Assembly (NCBI RefSeq): GCF_000005505.3
Contig: NC_016134.3
Coordinates: forward strand, 14,056,624 to 14,120,623
Length of the DNA stretch: 64,000 nucleotides
Direction of reading: 5' to 3'
Source: Brachypodium distachyon
Lineage: Eukaryota; Streptophyta; Magnoliopsida; Poales; Poaceae
Below are positions 33,990 to 45,719 of the stretch, in pieces; within the stretch, counting starts at the first letter, position 1; each line of letters starts with the position of its first letter. A program made the translations under genes and the position numbers. The notes under the pieces were generated by a model. The model saw only the letters and a program-made list of their open reading frames with translations, was not told where the DNA came from and searched no databases.

Positions 33990-36222
33990 TCAACAAAATA
34001 ATGAAAATACACAACCGTTTGTTTTAGTACCTTCCTCTAGTTTGGTCAACTCTGCAAGATCAGCTTCAATGTTGATACACTTACAGCGCAACCAATCTTG
34101 CGTACATATCAAGGCTTGGAGTGTCATTGGTGTCAAAGAGCTTCTAAAGTCATCTAGAATACATCCACTAGTACTGAAAGCTGATTCAAAAGCAACCATT
34201 GAGATTGGTATTGCTAGCATGTCACGGGCCAATTTTGAAAGGACCGAAAAGCGAGCGGAATTAGCCTTCCACCAAGAAAGAATGTCAAAATCAGAAGATA
34301 GCTCCTCTATATCCTCCACTAAGTACTTGTCTAATTCAGTTCTGGTATTTGTACTAGAATCTCTATTACCAACTCGCATTGATCTCTTGTTGTACCGTGA
34401 TCTCATAAGAGAATTTTCAGATGCATTTACACTAGCTTGAGATTGTGATATTGATTCACTAGTACTAGCAGTAGCAGTACCATATATTGCTTTGTATTCT
34501 TCAAACAAAGAGACAAATTCTTTGTGTGAAGAAGCCAAGATCCTGTTACCTATGATACTGCTGTACGTGTCTTCAATTAGGCCCTTAGAAAAATGAGATT
34601 CCTTCGTCCTTGCATCAATAATTAAGAGAATAACACTGAAGTTGGAGCCTTAGAGGGCATTAAGAACAGCAAATATATAGATATTGACAAAAGAGGTAAC
34701 AATTTAATACCTAGGATCAAGGATGGCAGCAATGAATATATACTTGTTCATCTTCTCCGGATCACCCCAATACTTCTCATAACTATCTTTCATCTTGGTA
34801 GCCATGTTTTTAAAGATTATATCATCACCACAGATCACACGATCACTCCATTCACCCAACAGAAAATTCACAGCAGCAATCTCTTCCAAGAAGGTATTTG
34901 CTGTAATGTACTTGGTGTCAGAAACCTTATCCATGAGATCATAGAAGTGTTGAAGGAATTCTTTAAACTCACGAATATACACCCAATCATCATAAGTTGG
35001 AGGACCCCGCTCGTCAGGAGCACCACTACCAGCCTTAGGTCCTGGACCAAACTTATCTAACTCAGTTTTGTAGTTGGGATCATGAAGTGCATATTGCTCA
35101 AATGCCCTCTCAAATTTCTCAGCGGTGTTTAGCATTACAAATGTAGAGTTCCATCTAGTGGACACATCAACATTAAACAAACCTTTGATGTCTACCTTAC
35201 TGAGTTCAACACACTTCTTAAATACTTTCAGCCTCATTGGGGAGGCTCTCACATACTTGATAGCATTTCTAATTCTGTTTACAGGATGGCACATTATCTT
35301 TAGCCCATCTTGGATCACAAGATTAACAATATGTGCCACACACCTCATGTGAAGATGCTGACCTCTTGCAAGAGTACAACCCCTATTGGTCAAAGACCTC
35401 TTCATGTAGGCTAAGCAAGTTCATTAGAGCTTGCATTATCTACGGTAATAGTGCAGACTCTATCAATACCCCAGTCAATCAGCAGTTTATCTAATGCTTT
35501 CCCAATTTCATCCCCTTGGTTTCCATCTACCAAGACAAAGCTAAGTTTTTTTTTCTTAAGCCTCCACTCTAAATCAATGTAATGTGCAGTAAGAACCATG
35601 AAGCTTTGCTGTTTTTTTTATGTCCATGTATCAGTGGTGAGGCAAACAGTTTGATGGGAATCCCTGAAATATTTTCTAAGCTTAGTTTTCTCAGCTTCAT
35701 AGAGTGCAATGATATCTCTATACATTGTTGTCCTAGATGGGACAACAAACCTAGGGCAAGCTTTGGACATGAAGTGCCTAAAACCTTCTTTTTCTGCAAA
35801 TATGAATGGCAGCTCATCCACCACTATCATGCGAGCAAATGCTTCCCTAACCTCTCTCATTATATTGCCAAGGAACCATAGAAGCAGAATTACCATCAAG
35901 ACTAACTTGGAAGTTAAGCTCAGTTTGGTTGCGAACTGACTTCTCAGGATTTTTTTGGCAACTCTTGAAATGGTTATTTAAAGAAGCCGTACCAGCATTT
36001 GTGGAGTTGCAGCCCAGTTCTTTATTGCAATACTTGCCGTTAGCACGATCTGGATTATCTTCCTGAACTTTGAAGTGCTTCTATATCTTCGACCTCTTGA
36101 CCCTTGCTTTCGTGACAGCCTTACTCTCAGGTGTAACATCAGCTGCAGGTTGAGAAGCTCCATTGCTTGCATCAGTACCAGTGGCACCGGCACTATGTGG
36201 TATGTTGTCAGTCTCGGACATC
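33990..36222 (-). pseudogene. hAT (Ac-like) transposase, decayed
   Basis: Minus-strand order: an N-terminal part starting MSETDNIPH (36222), then a BED zinc finger (KHFKVQ...CNKELGCNS...NNHFKSC, about 35950-36090). Next come the DDE/RNase-H-like core (DELPFIFAEKEGFRHFM; CLTTDTWT near 35620; FVLVDGNQGDEIGKAL; CAHIVNLVIQDGLK near 35310; STRWNSTFVML near 35150) and the hATC dimerisation domain (DILSWWKANSARF...LAIPISMVAFESAFSTSG, 34170-34300). A TAG at about 36076-36078 replaces the Trp expected before the BED His, and frameshifts occur near 35600 and 35410. It is related to BED/RICESLEEPER-type hAT proteins, not the DUF4371 type at 45.7 kb. Confidence 0.8.
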
Positions 36223-37124
36223 TGAAAAAACACAAAAATGTACATGCTTGTGGTCAAGTGTCCACTCTCAGTCTTATGCAAATTAGATCCTAAACATTAA
36301 ACAAGAAAGGAAGAGATTACATTGCAAGATTCAGCCAATTCCGTCTTCCTTGCACAGGTTCCACGCTGCCCGGTTGCCGCGCCTGGCTAGGACTCGGCGG
36401 CGCCTCCCGGTCGCCGCGTCTGGCGCTGAGGCTGGTGGCGGCGGCGGCTCGGTGGGAGAGAGGGAGTGGACTAGGCCACTGGGGCTTGGGGTTGGTGGCG
36501 CGCGGTGGCGGCTCGGGCGGAGAGAGGGAGTGGACTGGGCGTCTGGGCCACTGGGGGCTTGCCGGCTTGAGGTTGGTGGCGGGCGGCGGTGGCTCGACCT
36601 CTCGAGGCGAGAGGAACGAGAGGAAGGAACGAGCCTACTACTGCCCCGATTAGATGTCTCCGTGTTCGTGGGAAGTTGGGCTGGGTTGGCCGGTTCGTGG
36701 TGCGGTATGGAACCGAACGGCGAATGAGGTGTCTCCGTGTCTGAGTTTTTCGGTTTAACCGAAAACCGACGGTTTCTAACCGGAAAACCAAATCCGATTC
36801 GGTTAGCTGTTTGGCTACCTGAACCAGAACCAAAAACCGAGAAAACCGGATTTTCGGTTCGGTTTCGGTTATTTGCTTCCTGTTTTCAGTTTTCGGTTCG
36901 GTTTTGCACAGGTGACCTCGATCTCTTAAAGCATCGAACCCAGTCAGGCGGCTACCAGACTCGCGTCGGGCTCCCCAAGAATAGCTGGGCCGGGAGTTTC
37001 TCTTTGCGACAAGGCCTCCATGGCCTACATGGTAGCATCCTCTCAAAAAACGTGATGGCTAGCACGGCATGCAAGAGAGAGACTGGTCCCAATGAATGGA
37101 TGAGTGGGTAGATGTCTACAGCTC

Positions 37125-37171
37125 AGCTAACTTCGTGCATTGTTCTAAAAAAAAAAGCTAACTTCGTGCAT
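37125..37171 (+). mobile_element. Tail-only LINE-type insertion with 16-bp duplication
   Basis: AGCTAACTTCGTGCAT at 37125-37140 and 37156-37171 (perfect) flanks TGTTCTA9 (15 bp). Confidence 0.75.
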
Positions 37172-37189
37172 GCATTGGAGACGGCCTAA

Positions 37190-38313
37190 GAGCATCTCTA
37201 GCAGTTACCAAAAACGGTCGGCCTGAGACGTTACCGAAAACAGGCGGCCCGAATTCTGTTCTCGGTTTAGGGCCAAAAAAAAAACCATCCCGATCAGATA
37301 CCAAAATGCGACCCGAAACTGAAACACGAGATCGGATTAACAAAACGGCCCGAAACGAGCTCGTATATCTACGGTTCGGAGGGGCCGTGTCGGTACCAAA
37401 TCCGAACCACATCGCCACCCCAAACCATCGTGCCGCCGCCCCAAGCCACCGCAATGAGGCCGCATTCAACGTCAAGCGGACGCCGCGGCGGCCGGACGGT
37501 TTCCCTGCGTGGGTGGGGAAACAGGACCACCGCCGCCGCTGACGCCGCCCTCACCGCCAACAAGCGCCGCCGCTTAGGTGCCTGCCGGCGGGGGATGCTG
37601 AGGTGGTTCCACCACCGCCACCTCAGCAACGAAGCCCGTCGCCGGTGGGAGGTGTACCTTGAGGAGGAAGCGCAGAGGGCAGCAGCGGCGCCGCTGCCCG
37701 CGCCGTCAACGCCATGGGAGGAGGCCGAGTCCTCCCGCGCTGCGGCCCGCTGGGCTAGAAGGCCTTCCTTCGCAAGCTCCGGCGAGGAGGAGGAGGACAG
37801 CGACGACGTGGAGTTCGAGTGGGACAGCGGCGACGACGGGGCGGATTCCGACTACTCCATCATGCACGCGGTGAAGGAGCAGTCGAGGGCAAGCTTGGCC
37901 GAGGACGAAGAGCGCCGGAAGACGAAGGAGCAGGCCGAGCTCGACTTGGGCCATCGAGCTGTCCAAGGCTCCGGTCATCGTCATGTCCGACAACGATGAG
38001 TAAGCGGCGATGGCGGAGGTATGGATTCCGGCGCATCTTGAAGATGGCGCCGAAGGAGGAGCTTCTGTTTTGTTGTTTGCTCCTTAGCTTTTGTGTAGGA
38101 TTTCGTATGCAGAACTGAAAATCGTATGCAATGTGATATGTTCGTCCAAGTTGTGTTGTTTAACTAATTCGCGCCATGTTTGAATTCAAAAGTTCGGTTG
38201 GCATTTTCGGTATCTGATCTGCAGATAGCTGGACGAAACTGAATTTTTGTTTTTCGATAAACTGAATCACCGAAGTTCGGATTGCAAAAGATCGGTATCT
38301 CCTACAGTTGCTA
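37190..38313 (+). mobile_element. PIF/Harbinger-like element carrying a gene
   Basis: The terminal inverted repeats GAGCATCTCTAGCAGTTACC (37190) and, reverse-complemented, TAGCAACTGTAGGAGATACC (38313) match at 15 of 20 positions. A TAA target duplication is present at 37187-37189 and 38314-38316. A second inverted pair lies inside (GATCAGATACCAAAATG near 37297 and CATTTTCGGTATCTGATC near 38202). It lacks a recognisable transposase or SANT protein but contains one open reading frame. Confidence 0.65.
37430..38003 (+). pseudogene. Unknown acidic protein carried by the Harbinger-like element
   Basis: The frame encodes a basic, Arg-rich N-terminal half (GRRGGRTVSLRGWG, ANKRRRLGACRRGMLRW), then an Ala/Glu part (RRRWEVYLEEEAQRAAAAP) and an acidic Asp/Glu stretch (GEEEEDSDDVEFEWDSGDD). 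Near 37950 a one-base shift leads to AIELSKAPVIVMSDNDE and a stop at 38001-38003. That end looks more natural than the unshifted one, suggesting a recent frameshift. Possible starts are at 37430 or 37454. I do not recognise the family; it may be a captured host gene or an element-borne accessory protein. Confidence 0.45.
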
Positions 38314-39662
38314 TAAACGTACGTACGTGTATGGTGGTAGTGGGACGATACACTGTTATCTCCCATCCTCTCCTAAGTAGCTGAACAAGAACCGACTGCA
38401 TGCACACTGACACCGGCACCGCAAGAAACCCTTGCGGCAAATGAAAAGGCTGGCTCCACATTTGAGCATCGTCTCGCCTCTGAGTGACCCTGCCTGATCG
38501 ATCAATCAAATCAATATCCATGCTTGATTTATTAATTATACTCACGGCTGCCTTTTGCTTTCCGTTGCGTCCATGTCAGTGCATCACAAGCTGCGCGCGA
38601 CACTTTAACAGTATAGTACTCTTACGTAGTACTACCACTGCTGCCATCTCGATGATTACTGGCGATCGAGTCGATCCGTTCCGCAGGAGATTTTGACGTG
38701 CACGCGAGGACGACAAACAATGCATGCAGAGATTTGCCCGTGGGGAAGAACTGTGGTGAACTGCAGGCGCGCGTACGTGTACTTTCTCGTATCCCAGTAA
38801 AGATTCTTTGCTGGTTAACCAGTAGATCTCATTGTAGATCAGATCAGATTAGCACTGCTTCTAGATCTGGGTTGCATCTCAAGGACCGGACAGAACCACC
38901 TCTCCCTCTACCACCACTGTTGCTGGCCCCTACCCTCCGTCACTGTCACAACTCACAACTGTTTGCTCACAAGGACGCACATTCCTCGTCTTTTTCTGCG
39001 CGATGTGGTTAACTCGCGGCCTCGCCTTTTGGCACCGCGATAGTAAAATTTCTTAACCTCGGAGCCTCGCGCATCATAGGCCATTAGGCCCCGCCCATGA
39101 AAGCAGAGTGTTTGTTCCTGACGTTGCCACTTGCCACTGAACAGAAGAGTCTAGCTGAACTGAACTGAAGACCCTGTGCGCGCGCGGGGCCTGCTTTACA
39201 AATTACAAGATCGATTTGCGATGGATTCAGAGTTCTTCACTGTGGCGCGCACGCATGGGAATCGATCGCCACCGTTGCTGGGAACCAAACGGCGGAGATT
39301 CTTTGTTCCCTGGATCCATGGAATCCGGTCAGGGCGCATGTTGATTGCTGAGGCAGCTTGGACGGAGCGCCGCGAGAGGGGGATATTCTTTCCCCACGTC
39401 CAGGACCTGTTGTGTGTGCATTCATGCGTCAGCTAGCAGATGCCGTCACGACCCCTTGTTGTGTGTTGTTGTGACATCCCCGTCTCGATCTTCTCCGACT
39501 CCTAGTGTTTCCGGTTAGAATATTACTCAAGGTTTATGTTTGCCCGTGGTTCGACACTGGTTGGGGCGCATGCTATGCATCAGCTACTTTAAGTACTTGT
39601 GTATTAAGTGGGGTGTGAGCCGTTCCATTTTCAACTTGCGACCCAGATCTAAGTATCTGGCA

Positions 39663-39750
39663 TTTTTTTATGTACACCTTTAGTTTTGTTAGAATCCACC
39701 CATGTCTCTCCGTGTGGATTCTAACAAAACTAAAGGTGTACATAAAAAAA
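39663..39750. repeat. Perfect 37-bp inverted repeat (hairpin)
   Basis: The left arm 39663-39699 and right arm 39714-39750 are exact inverted copies (TTTTTTTATGTACACCTTTA... against ...TAAAGGTGTACATAAAAAAA) with a 14-nt loop. It could be a young fold-back MITE or a small-RNA hairpin. Confidence 0.9.
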
Positions 39751-39901
39751 TAAACTGCAGTCCACGCCTCTCTTTCGTTGATATTTTCGTTACTATAATG
39801 TTCTATCATTGAAATTTCAATGTTATCTCACTGTAAAAAGATATGCTAATAAAACGTCAACGAAATTTCATTGCACATAATGATGTGTTAATGAAATAAT
39901 G

Positions 39902-40563
39902 TTTCAAAATAACAATAGTGGAGCCTAAAATTTTAATACTCCACGGGATCCTACTACAAAGATGGCTGGAGGGCGCGACGGACCCGTCGCGGGACGACGT
40001 GACGAGCTTTGTTTCAAAATAACAATATTGGAGCCTAAAATTTTAATACCAATCAAATTTGAAACAGAATTGCGTTGCTATATCATTAAACCTCAATACC
40101 AATCAAATTACATTGAAGATGCATGTGTACAATTATGATTAAAGTATTCAAAGCTTAAATATTTTTTTTCCTTTTATTAGAACAAAATATTTATCTTTCT
40201 GTTGGCCAAATTAACCAACTCTGCTGCATCAATGTGGTTAAAAAGAAAGAAAAAAAACTCTGCCGCATGACAAACAATGTGCCCTAGGCATTGGGCAGCC
40301 TGGCCCGAGAGCCTGACACCCAGGCCAAGTTATGGCTCCATATTTCAGCCGAAAGGCTAAAAAAAAGCCTAAAACAAAATAAATATGGCAAAAGTCCGAT
40401 TTTTAAGTATTTCTTGTAAGTGGAAAAAAATAATCCAAGTACAGTAGTACTTGAACTGACACGACGGATTGTACTGCTCCTTCTCATGACTCCACAGGAT
40501 CCTACTACAAAGACGGCTGGAGAGCGCGACCGACCCGTCGCGGGACGACGTGACGATCTTTGT
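39902..40563. repeat. Duplicated segments around 39.9-40.5 kb
   Basis: A 73-bp segment with GGATCCTACTACAAAGAYGG and CCCGTCGCGGGACGACGTGA occurs at 39940-40012 and 40490-40563. TTTCAAAATAACAATAKTGG plus AGCCTAAAATTTTAATAC occurs on both sides of the first copy (39902 and 40013). CCCGTCGCGGG is itself palindromic. Confidence 0.75.
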
Positions 40564-40871
40564 TTGATTCGGTAATTAACCCCCCATCGTGATCAAATAT
40601 CGTCGTTTATTACGAGAAATTGTTTATCCTTCCACCCACCACAGTCGACCACACCTCATCACGTACGTACCTCAGCTTGCTCCAGAACAAAGGAAGGAAG
40701 CACTTTAACTACTACACAGCCTGAGCCAGTGCTGATGCGTGTGTTAACAACTTAACACCCAGCAGAGGAAAGCGACTGGCTACCTACCTAGGTACTCGGA
40801 GTAGTGCTCCACCTTTGCTAGCCGGATCGAGCTCGAGGAGGAGCTAGCGAGAGCGTAGTAGCTCGTACGTC

Positions 40872-41674
40872 ATGGGCAAGTGCCTGGGAAAGACCGGCGT
40901 GCAGCCGCGGCGCCGGTCTTCGTCGTCTTCTTCGGTCGAGGTTGCCGCGTACCTGACGCTGCGCAGCGGGCGGCGCGTGCCGGCAGCCAGCGGCGGCAGC
41001 CCCAGGCGGCGACATCACCGGCGGGGCGGACGGCGCTGCTGCGGCGAGCCGGGCGGCGCCGCCTCTTCTCCGGCGAGGCAGCGGCGTCGACGCCGGGTTC
41101 TTGCTGCAGCTTCGTCGTCGCAGGACGGCAAGGAAGAGGGCGAGGAGAGTACTCCTGGCGTCGTCGTCGTCCCGGACGAAGGCTGCAGCGTCAGGTAAAT
41201 CAAATTGCTTCGCTTTTATACCTATCTAGTCCTACACTCTTCGTGCGTGAATCCAAAGTCCAAACAACTTTAGTTCTCTCCCGAATTTCCCGAATTTTGA
41301 ATTGAGTTAATGAGTTTTCTTCAATCTGCAGGCACGCCACGGCCACGCCCGTCTCCGGCGAGGCGACGAGTACGAAACGCGGCCGCCACGACGCCGCCGT
41401 CGCCGCGCCCCCGGCGGAAGTGGAGATGGAGGCGTTCTTCGCGGCGGCCGAGCTCGCGGAGCGCCGGCGATTCGCGGAGACGTACGTCGTCGTCCCTTGA
41501 GCACTGATCTCCTACTGTACCATAATTAGCTAGCCGGCCGGCGTAATTCCTTTCCAGCGCACGCTAATTAATTAACACGAGCTGCATGCTGCTTCTCGCA
41601 GGTACAATTACGACATCACCCTGGACCGCCCGCTGGAAGGCCGCTTCGAGTGGTCGCCGGCGAATTCCACTTGA
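40872..41674 (+). CDS. Kip-related cyclin-dependent kinase inhibitor (KRP/ICK)
   Basis: Three exons: 40872-41194, 41332-41481 and 41602-41674, all with canonical GT..AG borders; the joined frame gives 181 aa. Family knowledge: KRPs bind CDKA-cyclin D complexes in the nucleus and restrain G1/S and endoreduplication through a short C-terminal motif. Seen here: the C-terminus EVEMEAFFAAAELAERRRF followed by YNYDITLDRPLEGRFEWSP, the CDK- and cyclin-binding signature of KRPs, plus the typical N-terminus MGKCLGKTGV. The middle is low-complexity and basic (SSSSSS, RRRHHRRGGRR), as usual for this family, and may carry a nuclear signal. The length is within the plant KRP range. No disablement was seen; assignment to a particular rice-type KRP number is not possible here. 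Confidence 0.88.
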
Positions 41675-42454
41675 AGCAACAACAGGACCGGTAAACCGGC
41701 CGCGGGGGGTGAAGCTGTCAATTCACAGTCCATGAGAAATGGGCTGTGATCGAATTAATTGACTAGTTGACCACTGCACTGCTTCTCTAATTAATAACTT
41801 GTTGTTATGATAAGTAGTCATTGGCTAATCACTAGTGCTACCATCTCTGGTAAATTAATCTATGTATAGCAAATTAGCAATTGATGGTAGGAATGATTGT
41901 GATGATGAACTAATTATTGGAGGAAGCTTATGATGAATGAGCTCCACTTTCTTTGCTAATTTGATTTCGCCCGGTAAATTAATTTCAGCTCTTCACAAAA
42001 ATTATTTTCAGTTCAGCCCCTTTTATATATTATGGTCATAATTATGGAGGAAATGTGTCTATGCGAGTTAATTTCTTTTCTGTTGCAAATAAATAAAAAA
42101 AAGGAGGGAAAAAACTGACATTTATTTTGCAATGTGATCTGTCCTTGTGTCATATAGTTAATCTTCCGAGTTTGTACTGTATTTCCCATCCAGGAAGAGT
42201 TGGAATTTACTGCAGGAGCTAGCCAGCAGTAAGTAATTCACTACAAATTGTTGAAATTGGAAACATGCCAAGAATCTCACTGACATGTGAATGTAGTCTT
42301 GGCTTCAAGCCATGCATGTATGCAAGTCAGATCGACAGTGTGTTTTGTTCCTTTCCAGATTTTGTTCCGACTTATTGCTGTTCCCGATTTGTACGACGAG
42401 ATGGCTTATACGCGCGTACGTGTACACCGTACAAGCAGTGTACACGCACACGCA

Positions 42455-42562
42455 CATGCATGGAGCATTTATTCAGGCTTTGCATGCATGGAGCATTTAT
42501 TCAGGCTTTGTGAGTAATTTGATGCAGATATATGCATGCATGGAGCATTTATTCAGGCTTTG
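42455..42562. repeat. Short repeat, three copies
   Basis: CATGCATGGAGCATTTATTC followed by AGGCTTTG occurs at about 42455, 42483 and 42535; the first two are in direct tandem (28 bp). Confidence 0.85.
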
Positions 42563-43761
42563 CATGAGGCAGCAGTGCTGTGCATCCATAACTTGGGTGC
42601 CATTCTTTTTCTCCCTTTTCCAGTCTATCTTTAGATCTCTCATTCTTTTCCCTCTTATTCCACCTTATGTTTTAGGACGTGTAACCTTTTTAGTTGGGTG
42701 AAAAATGGTGGAAAAGGGTTGAAAAGTTCATTTAAACATCAGCCTCCTTGTCGACTAAAAGTACAATCATGACATATTTAACTGCATGCCCATCTCTTAA
42801 GTCCATGCTAATTTCTTTTGATTTCCTTTTCTTAAAATAAAATTGTATGTAGCAATCACAATTTTTCTCTTCATTTTTTCAGCATGTCGTAAGATTAACG
42901 TTTCTGAAACGAGGAGTACATTGCTTAAAGGGGGAGACTAGAGCGAATAGGTAGATTTCAATGCCCTGATGTTGGGGATTAATTGTATATATTCTACTTG
43001 AGTCTCTATAATAACAATTACAACATATGCATGTCTGATTTTACATTGTTAACTGACCCTCTATTATTACCTGTACCCTGCATGTGCCTTTGCCATGAAC
43101 TAAACCTACACCACCTTAACTCGTGTTAAAAGCCTACACTACTTAACTCATGTTAAAAGAGGGTCAAAAGCACACATCAGATCACCACATCTGGTTGTTG
43201 GGGTGCATAATTGCAACAAGCAAAAGAAAAACCACCAAAAGGGCAGCAAAAATACAAAAGAGATGGAATCTCTTGCACTTTTTCTGAGGGGCCTTAATCA
43301 TTTGTTGCACTTGGGACCCTTATCCCTTTGGCACTTGCACTTAAATTATGTGTCCATTTGAGTACAAATCAAGATTAATTAAGATGGAGGTCAATTAAGC
43401 TAAAGTGGCTGTCCTTGTTATGAACCACCCTCCATATGCGAGGCATGCAATTGGACTAGGGTTTGTGCTTTGGATCTGGTGCTCAGCTGCTGGATGCATT
43501 GTTTGGTAGGAGCCAAGAGATGTGGACTATCAAGTGGTGGTATATTCCTAGCACGTACTAATCTGTTGGAGAATTGCCAGCTTCCTAAACCACTAGAATA
43601 AGCTAGGGATATCATATATCCACTCTTCACTTCTTTCCTCCGAGGCATGTATGCATGTCCAGTCTACCGACCGACTTATATATAACTGACTGATATTTTA
43701 ACAAATACTTCTCCTGCTCCAAGATATATACATGACAATTTACTCATGTCTTCGAGACGCG

Positions 43762-43803
43762 AATTTGATGGTCATGTCTTTTTTAGGGTAATTTGATGGT
43801 TAT
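43762..43803 (-). mobile_element. Tail-only LINE-type insertion with 14-bp duplication
   Basis: AATTTGATGGTYAT at 43762-43775 and 43790-43803 (one mismatch) flanks GTCTTTTTTAGGGT (14 bp). Confidence 0.6.
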
Positions 43804-45719
43804 TTTCTGTGTGAATATCTTAGTAAAAGAATTTTTAAAAATGCAGCACAGTAAGGTATCATTAGAAACCAAATGATGCTATCTTTATTTGACTAATCAC
43901 AAAAATATTTTATTAAATGGATAAGTTGCAAGCTATGACATCATATGCATGCTTCCAATACTCATGTATATATAAGATTGCTCATGCTCTTGGTTGCGTG
44001 CAATGATCGATGCATATTATAGGCCGGATGTCAGATTTCTCTACAAAACATGTGAGTACACACTTTGTTCCCTTGGATTCCAACAGGTGACAGAAGGAAA
44101 AGGATATGCTGCATATGCTATACTGAAAAAATGGAATATCTGCATGGCCTTTTTGCTTCTTTTCTCCATTGGATCTCTCTGGTATGGATTCCCCAAGAAA
44201 GATATGCAGTGCGCCAGCAATGTGCACGTGAGGGAGCGTGAGAGGAATGATGGAAGAAGGTACATGGAGAGTACATACAACCTGGTGCAAAGCATATCTC
44301 ACAAATCACTGTAGACTGTAGAGGAGGGGGGGGGGGGAGATCAGGGCTTTACTGTGGGGCCACCATGTAAGTAGGAGATGGCCGGCATCTTTCTCTGCCT
44401 CGGGATCCGAAATGGAATATACAAGTGACAGATTAGACACATCCTCTCTCCTTTAAGGACAAGCGAGATCAATTGTTTTTGGAGGCACTCGATGGATGTA
44501 GTCCATTGGTGGATGATGATGATTATGAATATATAAATTTAAGAAAAGGATTCAGGGTTTTTCAAAAGCTCAAACACATCGCCCATGGTGTGGTGATGGG
44601 AGCAATTTATAATGGGAAAATTGGGAGCTTTTGGTTGTGCATCTTTGTAGACAAATATGAATTTAAAGCACTTTTCTTCTTAAAGCATGTCAAGAAAGAT
44701 GTACTGTGTGGTTTAGTGAACTGAACTTGGTTGGAAACTTGAGACTCGTTTTCTCCGCACTGTTTCCTCGTCCCGTTCCTCCTTCCAACCTAGATGCTCA
44801 TCCGTGCTGTCGTTATTTGCAGCCCTCAAGGTTAGTCGTGCCCGCTTTTTTCCTTTTTTCTGATTCATTTTCTTTCTTCCATTATCCTTTGCTTCTCCTT
44901 CTCCTGGACTCATTTCATCCCATCGTGCGCGCTAAGCGACCAATCAACAGATTTTTTTTAATATTACATTATTGTGTGTAGTTTTTGCTCAATTAATTTA
45001 GGGATAATTAAGAATGTTAATGGTGCCTCTCAAAGCTCTAGATTTGGTCCCTTAACCCTAAAACCAATAGAATTTGGTACCGAACTTATGGGACCGAATA
45101 AGTTTAGTCCTTCTCCATTGCCTCATTTTTAGTAGATTTTTGTCAGCCGTGACATGGCTTTGACGTACTTGATTAGTTATACCAACGTGGCAGCTCTTGG
45201 CTGGATGCCACGTTAGCATCTGACTTCACAACCTAATCTGAAGCCCTCTTTTTTTACCTAGACTCGCCCCACATTTCCCAACCCAAGCGAGAGCAGCCGT
45301 AGCGGCCGAACCGTAGTGGCTGGTGGTGATAGTTGTGGCAGTGACGAATTCAGGGTAGCGAAAATGACCAAGACATAAGGCCAAAAGGCTAGTTCTTATC
45401 CGAGGACAACCCAATGGTGATGTGGCCTCCGATCAACGTTCGAGAGCAACCATGTGGACAAGTTAAGTCAAAACTATAAACATGGGCGGAGGACGAAACA
45501 AAATCAAGGTGGGGCGAACTCTCAAGCATAAAAAAAAATTGATGCAAAAAGTGTAAGAAGTTCATCACTTAGTATGATCCTAAACATATCACTTAGTACA
45601 ATCGAGAAGAAACATATTAAAACAGAAGAAGAACTTTGAAACATACTGATAACAAACGAAGCTTTAGTGCTGTCTAGAAGGCCCAGGCAATGACATAGCT
45701 CTACATTGCTTTTGAAAAT

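Larger units (their letters stand above)
28632..36912 (-). mobile_element. Large hAT element with nested insertions
   Basis: Both ends carry CTGTGCA followed by arrays of CGGTT/AACCG motifs (28632-28770 and, inverted, 36740-36912: CGGTTCGGTTTTGCACAG), the style of several plant hAT families. Between them lies a hAT transposase on the minus strand (33990-36222), tandem repeats in the left arm and a GC-rich minisatellite in the right arm (36420-36600). About 4.75 kb of it is an inserted LINE. No matching 8-bp target duplication was found at these exact ends, so boundaries are provisional. Confidence 0.6.
38317..40871. other. Gene-poor stretch upstream of the CDK inhibitor
   Basis: No convincing gene. 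It contains a perfect hairpin (39663-39750) and a direct repeat (39940-40012 and 40490-40563). An open frame at 39176-39436 has no domain. The leader close to the CDK inhibitor is GC-rich (CGAGCTCGAGGAGGAGCTAG); no clear TATA box was found. Confidence 0.4.
41675..45472. other. Gene-poor stretch downstream of the CDK inhibitor
   Basis: No recognisable gene. The first few hundred bases are probably 3' UTR. Short open frames at 43994-44314 and 44473-44724 have no domain. A G12 run lies near 44325 and a small TTAACTCRTGTTAAAAG repeat near 43119-43160. CACTA-like or other TE ends were not found. Confidence 0.4.

Noticed and set aside
44325..44340. G12 run as a regulatory G-quadruplex
   Set aside because: Simple homopolymer with no gene or promoter next to it; no support beyond composition.
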